Part shown: one piece after another, positions 48,929-57,503 of the stretch
Layout: the number at the start of each line of letters is the position of its first letter
Numbering within the stretch: position 1 is the first letter of the stretch
Assembly: GCF_008365375.1 (NCBI RefSeq)
Contig: NZ_QOKW01000023.1
Span: forward strand, 1-64,000
Direction: 5' to 3'
From: Roseomonas genomospecies 6
GTDB lineage: Bacteria; Pseudomonadota; Alphaproteobacteria; Azospirillales; Azospirillaceae
DNA length: 64,000 nucleotides
Made by a program: the position numbers and the translations under genes
Notes under the pieces: model-generated
Databases searched by the model: none
What the model saw: only the letters and a program-made list of their open reading frames with translations
Told to the model about the DNA's origin: nothing

Positions 48929-49555
48929 ATGACCGCTTTCGCAAGCCGCCGCGCGGCGGACGCCCGGCAGACCGGCGGCTACTTCCACCCGCAGTTCCGC
49001 GCCCACACGTTGAAGGTCTTCCTGGGCCATCATCTGGTCAGCGACCGGTCCGACGTGATGATGGTGACGACGCTGGGGTCCTGCGTGGCCGCCTGCGTGC
49101 ACGACCCGGCGACGGCCATCGGCGGCATGAATCATTTCCTGCTGCCGGAGGTCCCGGAGTCCGAGGACGGCGGCGCCGGGGCGGCGGCGCGCTACGGCTC
49201 GGTCGCCATGGAGCGGCTGATCAACGAGCTGCTGTCCCGCGGCGCCCAGCGCACGCGGCTGGAGGTGAAGCTGTTCGGCGGCGCCCGCGTCATCGACTCC
49301 AGCTTCGACGTCGGCCAGCGCAACGCCGCCTTCGCGCTCGATTATGTGCGGCGGGAGGGTCTGAAGCTGGTCGGCCAGGACCTGGGCGGCGCCTCGGCCC
49401 GGCGCATCCACTACTTTCCCCACAGCGGACGGGCCATGCGCAAGATGCTGCGGCCCGAGGCGCTGTCGGAGACGGCGAACCAGGAACTGCATTTCCGCAC
49501 CACCCTCCGGCAGCAGCCGATCGAGGGCGACGTGGAACTGTTCGGGGAGGACTGA
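48929..49555 (+). CDS. cheD: Chemoreceptor glutamine deamidase CheD
   Basis: The 208-aa protein has the CheD active-site strand TTLGSCVAACVHDP with catalytic Cys52. Also present are GGMNHFLLPE (His69) and ELLSRGAQRTRLEVKLFGGA. It deamidates receptor glutamines to glutamates and can interact with CheC-like phosphatases, none of which is visible here. It is tightly packed between cheR and cheB. Confidence 0.95.
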   Translation: MTAFASRRAADARQTGGYFHPQFRAHTLKVFLGHHLVSDRSDVMMVTTLGSCVAACVHDPATAIGGMNHFLLPEVPESEDGGAGAAARYGSVAMERLINELLSRGAQRTRLEVKLFGGARVIDSSFDVGQRNAAFALDYVRREGLKLVGQDLGGASARRIHYFPHSGRAMRKMLRPEALSETANQELHFRTTLRQQPIEGDVELFGED

Positions 49556-49558
49556 GCC

Positions 49559-50623
49559 ATGACACGCCCCATCCGCGTCGTGATCGTGGACGACAGCAGC
49601 CTGATGCGGGAGATGCTGAAGGCCATCATCTCCGAGGAGCCCGGAATCGAGGTGGTCGGCGTCGCCCGCGACCCCTACGAGGCGCGGGACGTCATCAAGC
49701 ACACCAACCCCGACGTCGTCACGCTGGACGTGGAGATGCCGCGGATGGACGGGCTGTCCTTCCTGGAAAAGATCATGACGCTGCGCCCGACGCCGGTCGT
49801 CATGGTCTCCTCCCTGACCCAGGAGGGATCGGAGGCGACGATCCGCGCGTTGGAGATCGGGGCGGTTGACTGCGTGGCCAAGCCCGACGGCTCCGACGGC
49901 CACGGGTTCGAGGCGATGGCGTACGAGCTGATCGGCAAGATCCGCATCGCCGCCACCGCCCGCCTGTCGATGCGGCGCCCCCACCCCGCGACCGCCACCC
50001 TGCCGACGCCGCGCCGCGCCGGGTCGGGCACCCGCTTCATCGCCATCGGCGCCTCCACCGGCGGGGTGGAGCGCATCCGCGACGTGCTGGCCGTCATGCC
50101 CGCCGACTGCCCGCCCATCGTCATCACCCAGCATATGGGGCCCAGCTACGTCCCCAGCTTCGCCGCCCGGCTCGACCGCATCTCGCCACCGTCGGTGGAG
50201 GTCGCCACCCAGGGCGCCCCGCTGGTCCAGGGCAAGGTCTACATCGCCCCCGGCGACCGGCATCTGGTGATCATCCGCGACGCCCAGGGCTATTCCTGCC
50301 ACATCCAGGACGGGCCGGCGGTCAGCGGCCACCGCCCGTCGGTGGACGTGCTGTTCTCCTCGGTCGCCAAGGCGGCGGGGGCGAACGCGGTGGGGGTGAT
50401 CCTGTCCGGCATGGGCCGCGACGGTGCGTCGGGCATGCTGGCGATGCGCGACGCGGGGGCCTATACCATCGGCGAACAGGAATCGAGCTGCGTCGTGTAC
50501 GGCATGCCGCGCGCCGCCCGGGAAGCCGGGGCGGTCGCCGTCGAACTGCCGCTGGCGCAGATACCGGCCGAGATGCTGCGCGCGTTCGACGCCATCGGCG
50601 AACACCGCACGCGCGCGAACTGA
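49559..50623 (+). CDS. cheB: Protein-glutamate methylesterase/deamidase CheB
   Basis: The 354-aa protein joins a receiver ([15 protein letters not shown], phosphoacceptor D57 in [16 protein letters not shown]) to the CheB methylesterase. Its catalytic Ser, His and Asp are seen in [27 protein letters not shown] and [20 protein letters not shown]. Phosphorylation by CheA should trigger receptor demethylation for adaptation. It lies 3 bp after cheD. Confidence 0.97.
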   Translation: MTRPIRVVIVDDSSLMREMLKAIISEEPGIEVVGVARDPYEARDVIKHTNPDVVTLDVEMPRMDGLSFLEKIMTLRPTPVVMVSSLTQEGSEATIRALEIGAVDCVAKPDGSDGHGFEAMAYELIGKIRIAATARLSMRRPHPATATLPTPRRAGSGTRFIAIGASTGGVERIRDVLAVMPADCPPIVITQHMGPSYVPSFAARLDRISPPSVEVATQGAPLVQGKVYIAPGDRHLVIIRDAQGYSCHIQDGPAVSGHRPSVDVLFSSVAKAAGANAVGVILSGMGRDGASGMLAMRDAGAYTIGEQESSCVVYGMPRAAREAGAVAVELPLAQIPAEMLRAFDAIGEHRTRAN

Positions 50624-50634
50624 GGAGCAGCACC

Positions 50635-51816
50635 ATGTCTTTCTACGGCCGCGCGCCCCACCTGGAAGCCGGACCGGAACCGCAGGAGCCGGGCCATCCG
50701 GGAAGCGGTTTGCCGGGAAGCGGTCTGCCCGGAAGCGGTCTGCCCGAAGTGGGCGAGAAGATTCCGTTGACCGGCGAGCTTCTGGCGACCTGGATGGGCT
50801 ACGCCGATGTCCAGCGCCGCACGCTGGAGGTCATCCAGCACGAGCTGTCGCGCACCTCCACGACGGTGGAGGACGCCACGCTCGACCTGTCCCACCGCTT
50901 CCGCGAGCTGGCCGAGAAGGCCATGCAGCAGTCGGAGCGGGTGGAGCAGATCGTCGGCATGGCCGGTTCCGTCTCCATCGACGGCGAGCGGGTGCCGATG
51001 GACCAGCTCGTCACCGGCATGCAGCAGATGATCGCGGACATGATCGCGAACATCGTCACGCTGTCCCGCCACGCGATGAGCATGGTCTATCTGCTGGACG
51101 ACGTGCAGAAGGACGTGTCGGAGCTGGAGAAATCCATCGGCGACATCGACGCCATCAACCGCCAGACCAACTTCCTGGCGCTGAACGCCACCATCGAGGC
51201 AAGCCGCGCCGGGGAGGCCGGCCGGACCTTCGCCGTGGTCGCGCAGGAGGTGCGCCACCTCTCCCGCTCCACCGGGGCGCTGGCCGACCGCATGCGCTCC
51301 AAGGTCACCGCGGTGGTGAAGGGCGTGCGCAACGGCCACGAGATCCTGCGCCAGATCGCCGACACCGACATGTCCCCCCAGATGCTCGCCAAGGAGCGGG
51401 TGGACAAGACCATGGACAGCCTGGTCGACCAGACCAACCATTTCCAGGCGGTGCTGGAAACGGCGGCGGCCGTGTCGACCGACATGTCCACCACCATCAG
51501 CCGCATGGTCACCGGGATGCAGTTCCAGGACCTGACCAAGCAGCGGCTGGAGGCCATCAACGACAGCCTCGCCATCATGGCGGAAGGCTTGAACGAACTC
51601 GAAAAACGCACCCGCGTCGAAATGCCCGCTTCCTTGGGGCCGCAGGTTCCGCAGGAATGGCTCGACGAACTGCTGGGCCGCTTCAAGCTGAGCGAGATGC
51701 GCCAGCGCTTCGTGCGCAAGCTGTTGCTGGAGGGGACGGCGCTGGACGAGCATGGCGCGCTTGACGTGAATGCCGGCCAGGACGACAGTTCCGGCGGCGA
51801 CATCGAACTTTTCTGA
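50635..51816 (+). CDS. Soluble methyl-accepting-type signalling protein
   Basis: This 393-aa protein has no membrane helix. A short N-terminal tail with three G-S-G-L-P repeats precedes a helical region. The receptor tip is [20 protein letters not shown] then [17 protein letters not shown], a divergent form of the canonical tip. A C-terminal helical part follows ([20 protein letters not shown]). Such cytosolic proteins occur at the 3' end of che clusters and may act as soluble receptors or as CheT/PilJ-like adaptors. It begins 11 bp after cheB. Confidence 0.85.
   Translation: MSFYGRAPHLEAGPEPQEPGHPGSGLPGSGLPGSGLPEVGEKIPLTGELLATWMGYADVQRRTLEVIQHELSRTSTTVEDATLDLSHRFRELAEKAMQQSERVEQIVGMAGSVSIDGERVPMDQLVTGMQQMIADMIANIVTLSRHAMSMVYLLDDVQKDVSELEKSIGDIDAINRQTNFLALNATIEASRAGEAGRTFAVVAQEVRHLSRSTGALADRMRSKVTAVVKGVRNGHEILRQIADTDMSPQMLAKERVDKTMDSLVDQTNHFQAVLETAAAVSTDMSTTISRMVTGMQFQDLTKQRLEAINDSLAIMAEGLNELEKRTRVEMPASLGPQVPQEWLDELLGRFKLSEMRQRFVRKLLLEGTALDEHGALDVNAGQDDSSGGDIELF
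50698..50742 (+). repeat. Three 15-bp tandem repeats inside the soluble receptor gene
   Basis: CCGGGAAGCGGTYTG-type units at 50698-50712, 50713-50727 and 50728-50742 differ at only two positions and encode the flexible P-G-S-G-L repeats near the N-terminus. Confidence 0.88.
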
Positions 51817-51834
51817 GGTAGCGAACTTTCCCGA

Positions 51835-51863
51835 GGTTGAGGGATTTTCTGGAATCCTCAACC
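51835..51863 (+). terminator. Hairpin between the che cluster and the partner-switching module
   Basis: GGTTGAGG (51835-51842) pairs exactly with CCTCAACC (51856-51863), extended by ATT/AAT after a one-base bulge, with a 6-base loop. The tail GCTCTTG is weakly T-rich. It probably limits read-through from che into the STAS gene. Confidence 0.45.
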
Positions 51864-51933
51864 GCTCTTGCCCCATTCTGGCGTGGTCCCCAAAAGGCCA
51901 CCCGCCACACGACCCTTCAGGAACACCGGACCG

Positions 51934-52239
51934 ATGGACTACGGAATTGAGGACAAGGAGCAGGAGACCCTGGTTCGGTTGCGCGGTCGCCTGACCTTCA
52001 ACGACCACGCCAAGCTGCGCGCCCTGATCCGCGAGATGCTGCAGAACAAGGCCAAGCGCCAGGTTCTGGACCTTTCCGCGCTGGAATTCGTCGACTCGGC
52101 CGGGATCGGCATGCTGCTGATCGCGCGGGAGGAGATGGCGAACGCGGACAAGCAGCTCGTCCTGCGCTCCGCCGCCGGTCAGGTCAAGCGCGTGCTGACC
52201 GTGGCCCAGCTCAACAAGATCGTGACGATCGAGGACTGA
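51934..52239 (+). CDS. Anti-sigma factor antagonist (STAS domain), module 1
   Basis: The 101-aa protein is a SpoIIAA-like STAS domain: LRGRLTFNDHAKLRALIREM, VLDLSALEFVDSAGIGMLLI with phospho-serine candidate S55. In partner switching the unphosphorylated form binds the HATPase protein and frees its target; PP2C enzymes reactivate it. The cognate HATPase gene follows after 5 bp, then two receiver-PP2C genes. Confidence 0.92.
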   Translation: MDYGIEDKEQETLVRLRGRLTFNDHAKLRALIREMLQNKAKRQVLDLSALEFVDSAGIGMLLIAREEMANADKQLVLRSAAGQVKRVLTVAQLNKIVTIED

Positions 52240-52244
52240 TCCCC

Positions 52245-52973
52245 TTGGTCCCCTCCCCCACCCACGTCGCCGCCCTGCACGGCCTGGGCGTGCCGCCCGA
52301 CCGGCTGGAAGGGCTGTCGGCGGCGCTCCGGCTTCCGCCCTGGCAGCCCGGCTCCCCGGCGGGGGAAGGATTCGGCCCGTCCGTTCTGCTGCTGGTGGGC
52401 GACGCCGACGCCGTCGAGGCGCCGGACTTCTGGCAGCGGCCCTATGGGGCCTGGATCGAGGTCGCCGGCCTGACCGACGCGCAGATCGCGGACGCCGCCG
52501 GGCGCGCCACCCGCGCCGACCTGTTCGCCTGCGTGACGACGGCGACCGCCAACCGGCTGCATCTGGCCGGGCGCATCCTGAACGCGCTGGCGGCGCTGCA
52601 CCCCATGCCGGACGCCCAGCGCGACGACATGGAGCTGGCCCTGCACGAGGCCATCAGCAACGCGGTGGTCCACGGCAACCTCCAGGTCGAGGGCATGAAG
52701 GGGCTGAGCGTGGAGGCGCTGGAGCGCTTTTCCCACGATCTGGCCGCGCGCATGGCCGATCCCACCTTCGCCGGCCGCCGGATCGAGGTGGCCGTCTGGG
52801 TGGAGAGCGCCGCCGTGGTGGTGGAGGTCGCGGACGAGGGAACCGGCTTCGCCCGGCCGGAGCGCATCGATTACGGCGCTTCGGGCCGCGGGCTGGACCT
52901 GATTGCCGCCATCGTGGAGGAGCTTCAGCTTCTCGACGGCGGGCGGCGCATCCGCATGAGGTTCCCCCTCTGA
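52245..52973 (+). CDS. HATPase anti-sigma-like serine kinase, module 1
   Basis: The 242-aa protein uses a probable TTG start (GAGG 10 bases upstream). The N-terminal 100 residues are not recognised. The C-terminal GHKL domain has the N box ELALHEAISNAVVHGN, the G1 box VADEGTGF and GASGRGLDLIAAIVEEL, as in RsbW/SpoIIAB-like kinases. It likely phosphorylates the adjacent STAS protein. It overlaps the next gene by one base. Confidence 0.85.
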   Translation: MVPSPTHVAALHGLGVPPDRLEGLSAALRLPPWQPGSPAGEGFGPSVLLLVGDADAVEAPDFWQRPYGAWIEVAGLTDAQIADAAGRATRADLFACVTTATANRLHLAGRILNALAALHPMPDAQRDDMELALHEAISNAVVHGNLQVEGMKGLSVEALERFSHDLAARMADPTFAGRRIEVAVWVESAAVVVEVADEGTGFARPERIDYGASGRGLDLIAAIVEELQLLDGGRRIRMRFPL

Positions 52974-54157
52974 TGGACTCCGCCATCGCCGCCTGCCGCA
53001 TCCTGGTGGTGGACGACACCGACTTCAACCGCACGCTGATCGGCGCCCTGCTCACCGAAGCCGGATTCGGGAACATCGCCTACGCCAGGGACGGCTTCGA
53101 CGCGCTGGCCCAGATCGCGGCGCAGGCGCCGGATCTGCTGATCCTCGACATCATGATGCCGGGGATGGACGGGTTCGAGGTGTGCCGCCGCCTGCGCGCC
53201 GACCACGCCTACGCCGACCTGCCGGTCCTGGTGCAGACCGCCCTGTCGTCCAGCGACGACCGCAACCGGGCCTTCGCCGCCGGCACCACCGACCTGATCT
53301 CCAAGCCGCTGGACCGGATGGAGCTGGTGGCCCGCGTGCGCATCCACCTGGAGAACCGAGTGCTGATCCGCAACCTCCAGACCTACCGCGCGCGGGTCGA
53401 GGGGGAGCTGGCGATGGCGCGCTCCATGTACGACCATCTCCTGCCCTCCGCGTCCCTGCGCGCCTCGCTGAAGGAGAGCGCCGGGGTCGAGCTGCGGTCC
53501 CACACGGCGCTCTCCTCCGACATGGGCGGCGATCTCTGGGGGGTGCTGCCCTTGGCGGGCGGGCGGTTCGGGCTGTTCCTGCTGGACATGGCCGGGCGCG
53601 GCGTGTCGGCGGCGCTGAACGCCTTCCGCATGCACACGCTGATCCACGAGCTGGCGCCCCGTCTGGGCGAGCGGCCCGACGCCTTCCTGACCGAACTGAA
53701 CGAGCGGGCCGTCAGCCTGCTGGAGCTTGGACAGCACGCCACGGTGATCTACGGCGTGGTGGACGGGGCTGCGGAGCGCTTCACCTACGCCGCCGCGGCG
53801 GCGGCCCCGCCGGTGCTGATCCCGCCGGCCCGGACTCTGCCGGACGGTGCGCCGCTGGCCTTCGGCGAGGGCGCCGGTCCGCCGGCGGGTGTCGCCGCCG
53901 GCACCCGCTACGAGGCGCGGACCCTGCCCTTCCCGCCGGACTCCGTGCTGGTCCTGCATTCCACCGCGGTGCTCGACGCGCTGGACGGCGCCGGCGGCGG
54001 CCTTGCCGGGCTGCTGCGGAGCGCGGTCGCGGAACGTACCGTCGCGGATGGCGGCGACGCCTTCGCGGCGGTGACCGCGGCCCTGGCCGCCGCGCAGGGC
54101 GAGGTGCCGCGCGACGACCACACGCTGGTCTGGATCGAGCGCGGGGGTGCCCGATGA
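52973..54157 (+). CDS. Response regulator with PP2C (SpoIIE/RsbU) phosphatase, module 1a
   Basis: The 394-aa protein joins a receiver (ILVVDDTDFNRTLI, phosphoacceptor D59 in LLILDIMMPGMDGFE) to a short coiled-coil linker (VEGELAMARSMYDHLLPS) and a SpoIIE-type PP2C domain. The metal Asp residues are in SSDMGGDLWG, LLDMAGRGVSAA and PRDDHTLVWI. The usual GHG of the second motif reads GRG. Phosphorylation should switch on dephosphorylation of the STAS partner. It overlaps the next, paralogous gene by 4 bp. Confidence 0.92.
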   Translation: MDSAIAACRILVVDDTDFNRTLIGALLTEAGFGNIAYARDGFDALAQIAAQAPDLLILDIMMPGMDGFEVCRRLRADHAYADLPVLVQTALSSSDDRNRAFAAGTTDLISKPLDRMELVARVRIHLENRVLIRNLQTYRARVEGELAMARSMYDHLLPSASLRASLKESAGVELRSHTALSSDMGGDLWGVLPLAGGRFGLFLLDMAGRGVSAALNAFRMHTLIHELAPRLGERPDAFLTELNERAVSLLELGQHATVIYGVVDGAAERFTYAAAAAAPPVLIPPARTLPDGAPLAFGEGAGPPAGVAAGTRYEARTLPFPPDSVLVLHSTAVLDALDGAGGGLAGLLRSAVAERTVADGGDAFAAVTAALAAAQGEVPRDDHTLVWIERGGAR

Positions 54158-55350
54158 GTGACCTGCTGGAGGCCCCGGGTCTGGAAACGGCCCGCGTCCT
54201 GGTGGTGGACGACAACCGCGTGAACCGCCACCTGCTTCAGGCCCTGCTGGAGCGCGGCGGGGTCAGCCGGATCGACATGGCGGAGGACGGCAACGACGCG
54301 CTGGCCCGGCTGGACGCCTTCCAGCCCGACCTGATCCTGCTCGACCTGATGATGCCGAACCTGGATGGGTTCGAGATGTGCCGGCGCCTGCGCCAGATCC
54401 CCGCCTGGAAGGATCTGCCGGTCCTGGTGCAGTCCAGCCTGAACCGGGCGGAGGACCGCGCCAAGGCCTTCGCCGCCGGGGCCACCGACTATGTGACCAA
54501 GCCGATCAACGCGGTGGAGCTGCTGGCCCGCGTCCGCATCCATCTGCAGAACCGGACGCTCCTGCACGACCTCCAGCGCTTCCACGAGCGGACGGAGAGC
54601 GAGCTGTCGCTCGCCCGCAAGATGCAGGAACGGCTCATGCCCTCGCCGGAGCGGCTGGCCGAGGTGGAGGCGGCGGCGGGGGTGAGCATCGCCGCCCATT
54701 TCGCCCCCTCGTCGGAGCTGGGCGGCGACTTCTGGGACCTGCGGCACGACAGCGGGGATCGGGGCGGGGAACAGGGACCGGGCCGGACCATGCTCTACAT
54801 GGTCGATTTCTCCGGCCATGGCGTGGGAGCGGCGCTGAACACCTTCCGCCTGCACGCGATCTGCCAGCAGATGGACGTGTCCGGCATGACGCCGGCAGCC
54901 TTCCTCTCCACGATCAACCGGCGGCTGTGCGCGCTGCTTCCCAACGGGCAGTTCGCCACGATGCTGGCCGGGGTGATCGAGCCGGCGGAGAACCGCTTCG
55001 TCTACGCCTCCGCCGGATCGACGCGCCCGATGGTCTGGGCGCCGGGCGATTCCGCGCCGCTGCTGGGCGACAGCGCCGGCCTGCCGCTCGGCCTGCTGGC
55101 CTCGGCGGAGTATGAGGAGCGCTCCGTTCCCCTGCCGCCGGGCGGACGCCTGTTCCTCTATTCCGACGGCGCCATCGAGATCCCGGTCGGCGACGACGTG
55201 CTGGACGAGCCGGGCCTCGCCGCCATGGTCGCCGAGCGGATGGGCGAGGCGGACGGTCACCGTTTCCTCGGCGGGCTTCTGGACCGCCTGCGCGCCGCCG
55301 GCCCCATCGACGACGACCTGACGGCGCTGCTGCTGACCCGCGCGGGTTGA
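54154..55350 (+). CDS. Response regulator with PP2C (SpoIIE/RsbU) phosphatase, module 1b
   Basis: This 398-aa paralogue has receiver D64 in LILLDLMMPNLDGFEM, the helical linker SELSLARKMQERLMPSPERL, and a PP2C domain with SSELGGDFWDLRHDS, MVDFSGHGVGAALNTFRLHA and IDDDLTALLLTRA. All metal ligands and GHG are intact. It is closer to the minus-strand module 2 enzyme (shared GHG-type motif and NTFRLH) than to its immediate neighbour. Two phosphatases for one STAS suggest integration of two inputs. Confidence 0.92.
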   Translation: MSDLLEAPGLETARVLVVDDNRVNRHLLQALLERGGVSRIDMAEDGNDALARLDAFQPDLILLDLMMPNLDGFEMCRRLRQIPAWKDLPVLVQSSLNRAEDRAKAFAAGATDYVTKPINAVELLARVRIHLQNRTLLHDLQRFHERTESELSLARKMQERLMPSPERLAEVEAAAGVSIAAHFAPSSELGGDFWDLRHDSGDRGGEQGPGRTMLYMVDFSGHGVGAALNTFRLHAICQQMDVSGMTPAAFLSTINRRLCALLPNGQFATMLAGVIEPAENRFVYASAGSTRPMVWAPGDSAPLLGDSAGLPLGLLASAEYEERSVPLPPGGRLFLYSDGAIEIPVGDDVLDEPGLAAMVAERMGEADGHRFLGGLLDRLRAAGPIDDDLTALLLTRAG

Positions 55351-55355
55351 CATGC

Positions 55356-55997
55356 ATGCACGTCTTCTGTGACGAATCCGGCGGGGCGGGACGGGACGAC
55401 AGCCTGTTCCTGGCCGTCGCCGTGCCGCTGGCGGCGGACCGGGCGGCGCGCCTCATGAAGAGCTTCCGCAAGGCCACCGGGCTGCGCGGCGAGGTGAAGG
55501 GCAGCCGCCTGTCCGACCGCGACCGCGCCCTGTTCCTCGACCTTCTGGGCCGCAACGCCGTTCCAGCCGCCGCCGCCGCGGTGTGCAGCGGCCACGACCC
55601 GCTGGGCAACTGGGCCATCGGCGCCCTGGACGAGCAGGAGTTGTGGGCGGAGCTGATGGTGGAGTGCAGCCTGACCCTGGGGACCGGCGCCGCGGCGCTG
55701 GCGGTGACGGTGGACCGGCGCTATCACGGCTCGCAGGGCCAGCGCGCGCAGCGGCGGATCGCCGCGGCGCTCGCCAACCGCAGCGGGGCCAACCGCATCG
55801 CGGTCCAGTTCGTGGACAGCGCGGCCAGCGACGGCGTGCAGATCGCCGACATCCTGGCGAACACCGTCTACCGCGACCTGACCGCGGCGCGCGCCCGGCG
55901 CGGCTTCGCGGAAGGTTTGGCCGCCGGCCTCGTCGCCGTCCGCCCGCTGGAGTTGAAGGACCGGCGACCGCACTGGCTGGAACCGGTGACCGCCTGA
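55356..55997 (+). CDS. DUF3800-family protein
   Basis: I chose the ATG at 55356 (213 aa). A TTG at 55347, overlapping the upstream stop, is an alternative. It opens with HVFCDESGGAGRDDSLFLAV, the acidic signature of the RNase H-like DUF3800 fold, and ends with a second acidic region (VQFVDSAASDGVQIADILAN). Many DUF3800 proteins lie in accessory or defence-related DNA, but their biochemical role is not established. It lies directly after a signalling gene and before the putative small RNA. Confidence 0.8.
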   Translation: MHVFCDESGGAGRDDSLFLAVAVPLAADRAARLMKSFRKATGLRGEVKGSRLSDRDRALFLDLLGRNAVPAAAAAVCSGHDPLGNWAIGALDEQELWAELMVECSLTLGTGAAALAVTVDRRYHGSQGQRAQRRIAAALANRSGANRIAVQFVDSAASDGVQIADILANTVYRDLTAARARRGFAEGLAAGLVAVRPLELKDRRPHWLEPVTA

Positions 55998-56014
55998 CGA
56001 CCGTTGCCCGAACC

Positions 56015-56040
56015 AAAAGAGCCGCCCCGAGGGACGGCTC
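56015..56040 (-). terminator. Minus-strand intrinsic terminator
   Basis: On the minus strand a 9-bp stem (56040-56032 with 56026-56018 region, one G-T pair) closes a CTCG-type tetraloop and is followed directly by TTTT (56018-56015). On the plus strand the same stem has no T run. Confidence 0.7.
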
Positions 56041-56154
56041 CTGATTGGGTGTCGGCGCGCCGCCGACGATCCCGCCTGAAGTCACTGACGGGGCCATACA
56101 GCCCCTCCTGAGCGGGCGGCGGTTGCGGTGCTTGCGCACGCTTACCACGACACC
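56015..56154 (-). ncRNA. Candidate structured small RNA of about 140 nt
   Basis: Reading leftward from a promoter-like pair, the transcript would start near 56154. It contains nested perfect stems: an 8-bp closing helix (56148-56155 with 56047-56054), a side hairpin with a GCAA tetraloop (arms 56136-56139 and 56128-56131), a 6-bp helix (56117-56122 with 56060-56065), a 5-bp helix (56112-56116 with 56071-56075) and an apical 5-bp hairpin (56101-56105 with 56090-56094). An intrinsic terminator (56040-56015) follows. Both flanking genes are on the plus strand, so the minus-strand terminator has no other clear purpose. It does not show the SRP RNA core and was not recognised as a known family; a 6S-like RNA is worth testing. 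Confidence 0.5.
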
Positions 56155-56160
56155 CTTCGA

Positions 56161-56190
56161 AGATAGGTCCGCCACCGGCGCCACGTCAAG
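56161..56190 (-). promoter_or_regulatory. Promoter-like pair for the candidate small RNA
   Basis: On the minus strand CTTGAC (56190-56185) and CTATCT (56166-56161) are separated by 18 bases. The consensus described for alphaproteobacterial housekeeping promoters is CTTGAC-N17-CTATAT. The predicted start falls at the first base pairs of the closing helix. Confidence 0.5.
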
Positions 56191-56245
56191 GCGGCCCGTA
56201 ACGGTGCGGGTTCCCGGCGCCGCGCTCCGCCCCTATGCTGCCGCC

Positions 56246-56701
56246 ATGACCGCCCGCCCCCATTACGCTGACCGGCCCTTCCGGGCCGTTCTGGACACCA
56301 ACATTCTCGTCGGCTACGCCCTGCTGGGCGCCGAGGTGCCGCGCCGCAGCATGGCCATCCACGGCAGCGTGGAGGCCGTTCGGCTCCGCGGAGCCGCCTT
56401 CGTGTCCGACGCCACGCTGGCCGAATTGCGGGAGGTGCTGATGCGCCCGGACTTCGACCGCTACCGCCCGGCGGAGGAGCGCGCCACCTTCCTCGCCACC
56501 TTTGCCGCGGAGGCCCGGCGGGTCGAGCCCGCGCCTGTCGGACGGCTGTGCCGCGACCCCGACGACGACATGTTCCTGGCCGTGGCTCTGGCCGCCGACG
56601 CCGACTGGCTGGTGACGGTGGACCGCCAGCTTCTGTCCGTTCGCCAAGTGGGCCGGACGCGCGTCCTGCGCCCCGAACGGTTCCTGGAAGCGGTCGCCTG
56701 A
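56246..56701 (+). CDS. PIN-domain protein (putative ribonuclease)
   Basis: The 151-aa protein starts at the ATG at 56246. It has the PIN acidic residues in FRAVLDTNILVGYALLG, a central Glu (DATLAELREVLMRPDFDRY) and RDPDDDMFLAVALAADADWL, VTVDRQLLSV at the end. It belongs to the COG1569-like group of putative toxins. No protein antitoxin is seen on either side. The only close neighbour is the divergent candidate RNA whose promoter lies about 60-85 bp upstream. Confidence 0.87.
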   Translation: MTARPHYADRPFRAVLDTNILVGYALLGAEVPRRSMAIHGSVEAVRLRGAAFVSDATLAELREVLMRPDFDRYRPAEERATFLATFAAEARRVEPAPVGRLCRDPDDDMFLAVALAADADWLVTVDRQLLSVRQVGRTRVLRPERFLEAVA

Positions 56702-56822
56702 TCCATTTATCCCCTCGCCGAGAACCCGCCGGAAAAGTTTCCGCTCGACTTCCGGCGCCCGTTCTCTAGAATGAAAAGAGAACACTTCGCAAACCACCGG
56801 TGAACGGATAGCGGGAAACCGG

Positions 56823-57275
56823 ATGAGCACGCCCCTCCTTCAGCCTTCCCTGTTCGAAAGCCTGCCCGAGACGGAGCGGGCGCGCAAACCGGCGCGCCGG
56901 TCCCGCGCCACCACAGTGGCGGCGCCCGTGGCCGTCGATATGGTGCGGGAAGACGTTCCCCCGCCGGCTCCGACGGTGCCGCCCCTGACCTTGGCGCTCG
57001 TCCCCCCGCCGCCCGTCCCGATGGCCCCGCGCGCCGACTTCGACCCGGCGGCCCTGACGAACGCGGAGTTGCGGGCGCTGGTGCTGGCCCTGCCCGACCA
57101 GAAGCTGGCCCATCTGCTGGTCGAGGCGGCACGCGAGCTGAAGCGCCGCGCCGCCCCCGGCGCCTGGGACGAGGACGGGGCCGAGAATGGGGAGGACGGC
57201 CCCGCCGAACCGAACCCCCTGCTGCTGCGCGCCGCCCGTCAGGCGGTGGGGGAATTGTCGGGCGAGGACGGCTGA
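56823..57275 (+). CDS. Unknown protein with Pro-rich head and helical tail
   Basis: The 150-aa protein begins STPLLQPSLFESLPETERA, continues with a basic and then a Pro/Val-rich stretch (PAPTVPPLTLALVPPPPVPM), and ends in a helical part (LTNAELRALVLALPDQKLAH, LLVEAARELKRRAA) and an acidic tail. No family was recognised. The composition suggests a disordered linker joined to a small helical interaction domain. Confidence 0.6.
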   Translation: MSTPLLQPSLFESLPETERARKPARRSRATTVAAPVAVDMVREDVPPPAPTVPPLTLALVPPPPVPMAPRADFDPAALTNAELRALVLALPDQKLAHLLVEAARELKRRAAPGAWDEDGAENGEDGPAEPNPLLLRAARQAVGELSGEDG

Positions 57276-57503
57276 CCACCCCAGGGTATACACACCCCGA
57301 CACAAAATAATCCCTTCGCAAAGGATCGTTGCGTACCCCAACTTTGCGCTGTCGCCTCATCCCGATTCGGGAATGATTGCGCGACAAGACGCGCCTTTGT
57401 GTGCAATGATGTGTCTGAAGCCCGACCATCGGCGGCGCCTGCTTTTCCCTGGCGCGCTTCCCGAGGTCCGGGTCCAAAAGGAACGACCCGCGGGGAGGGT
57501 GCT

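Noticed and set aside
55453-56102. Minus-strand open frame starting at an ATG six bases after AGGAGG inside the candidate RNA
   Set aside because: It runs through the terminator hairpin and antisense through the DUF3800 gene, and the peptide shows no protein-like features beyond the first codons.
56015-56154. Assignment of the candidate RNA to SRP RNA or 6S RNA
   Set aside because: The SRP core (GGAAGGAAGCAGCC type) is absent. A 6S call would need a covariance search; the rod-like fold alone is not enough.
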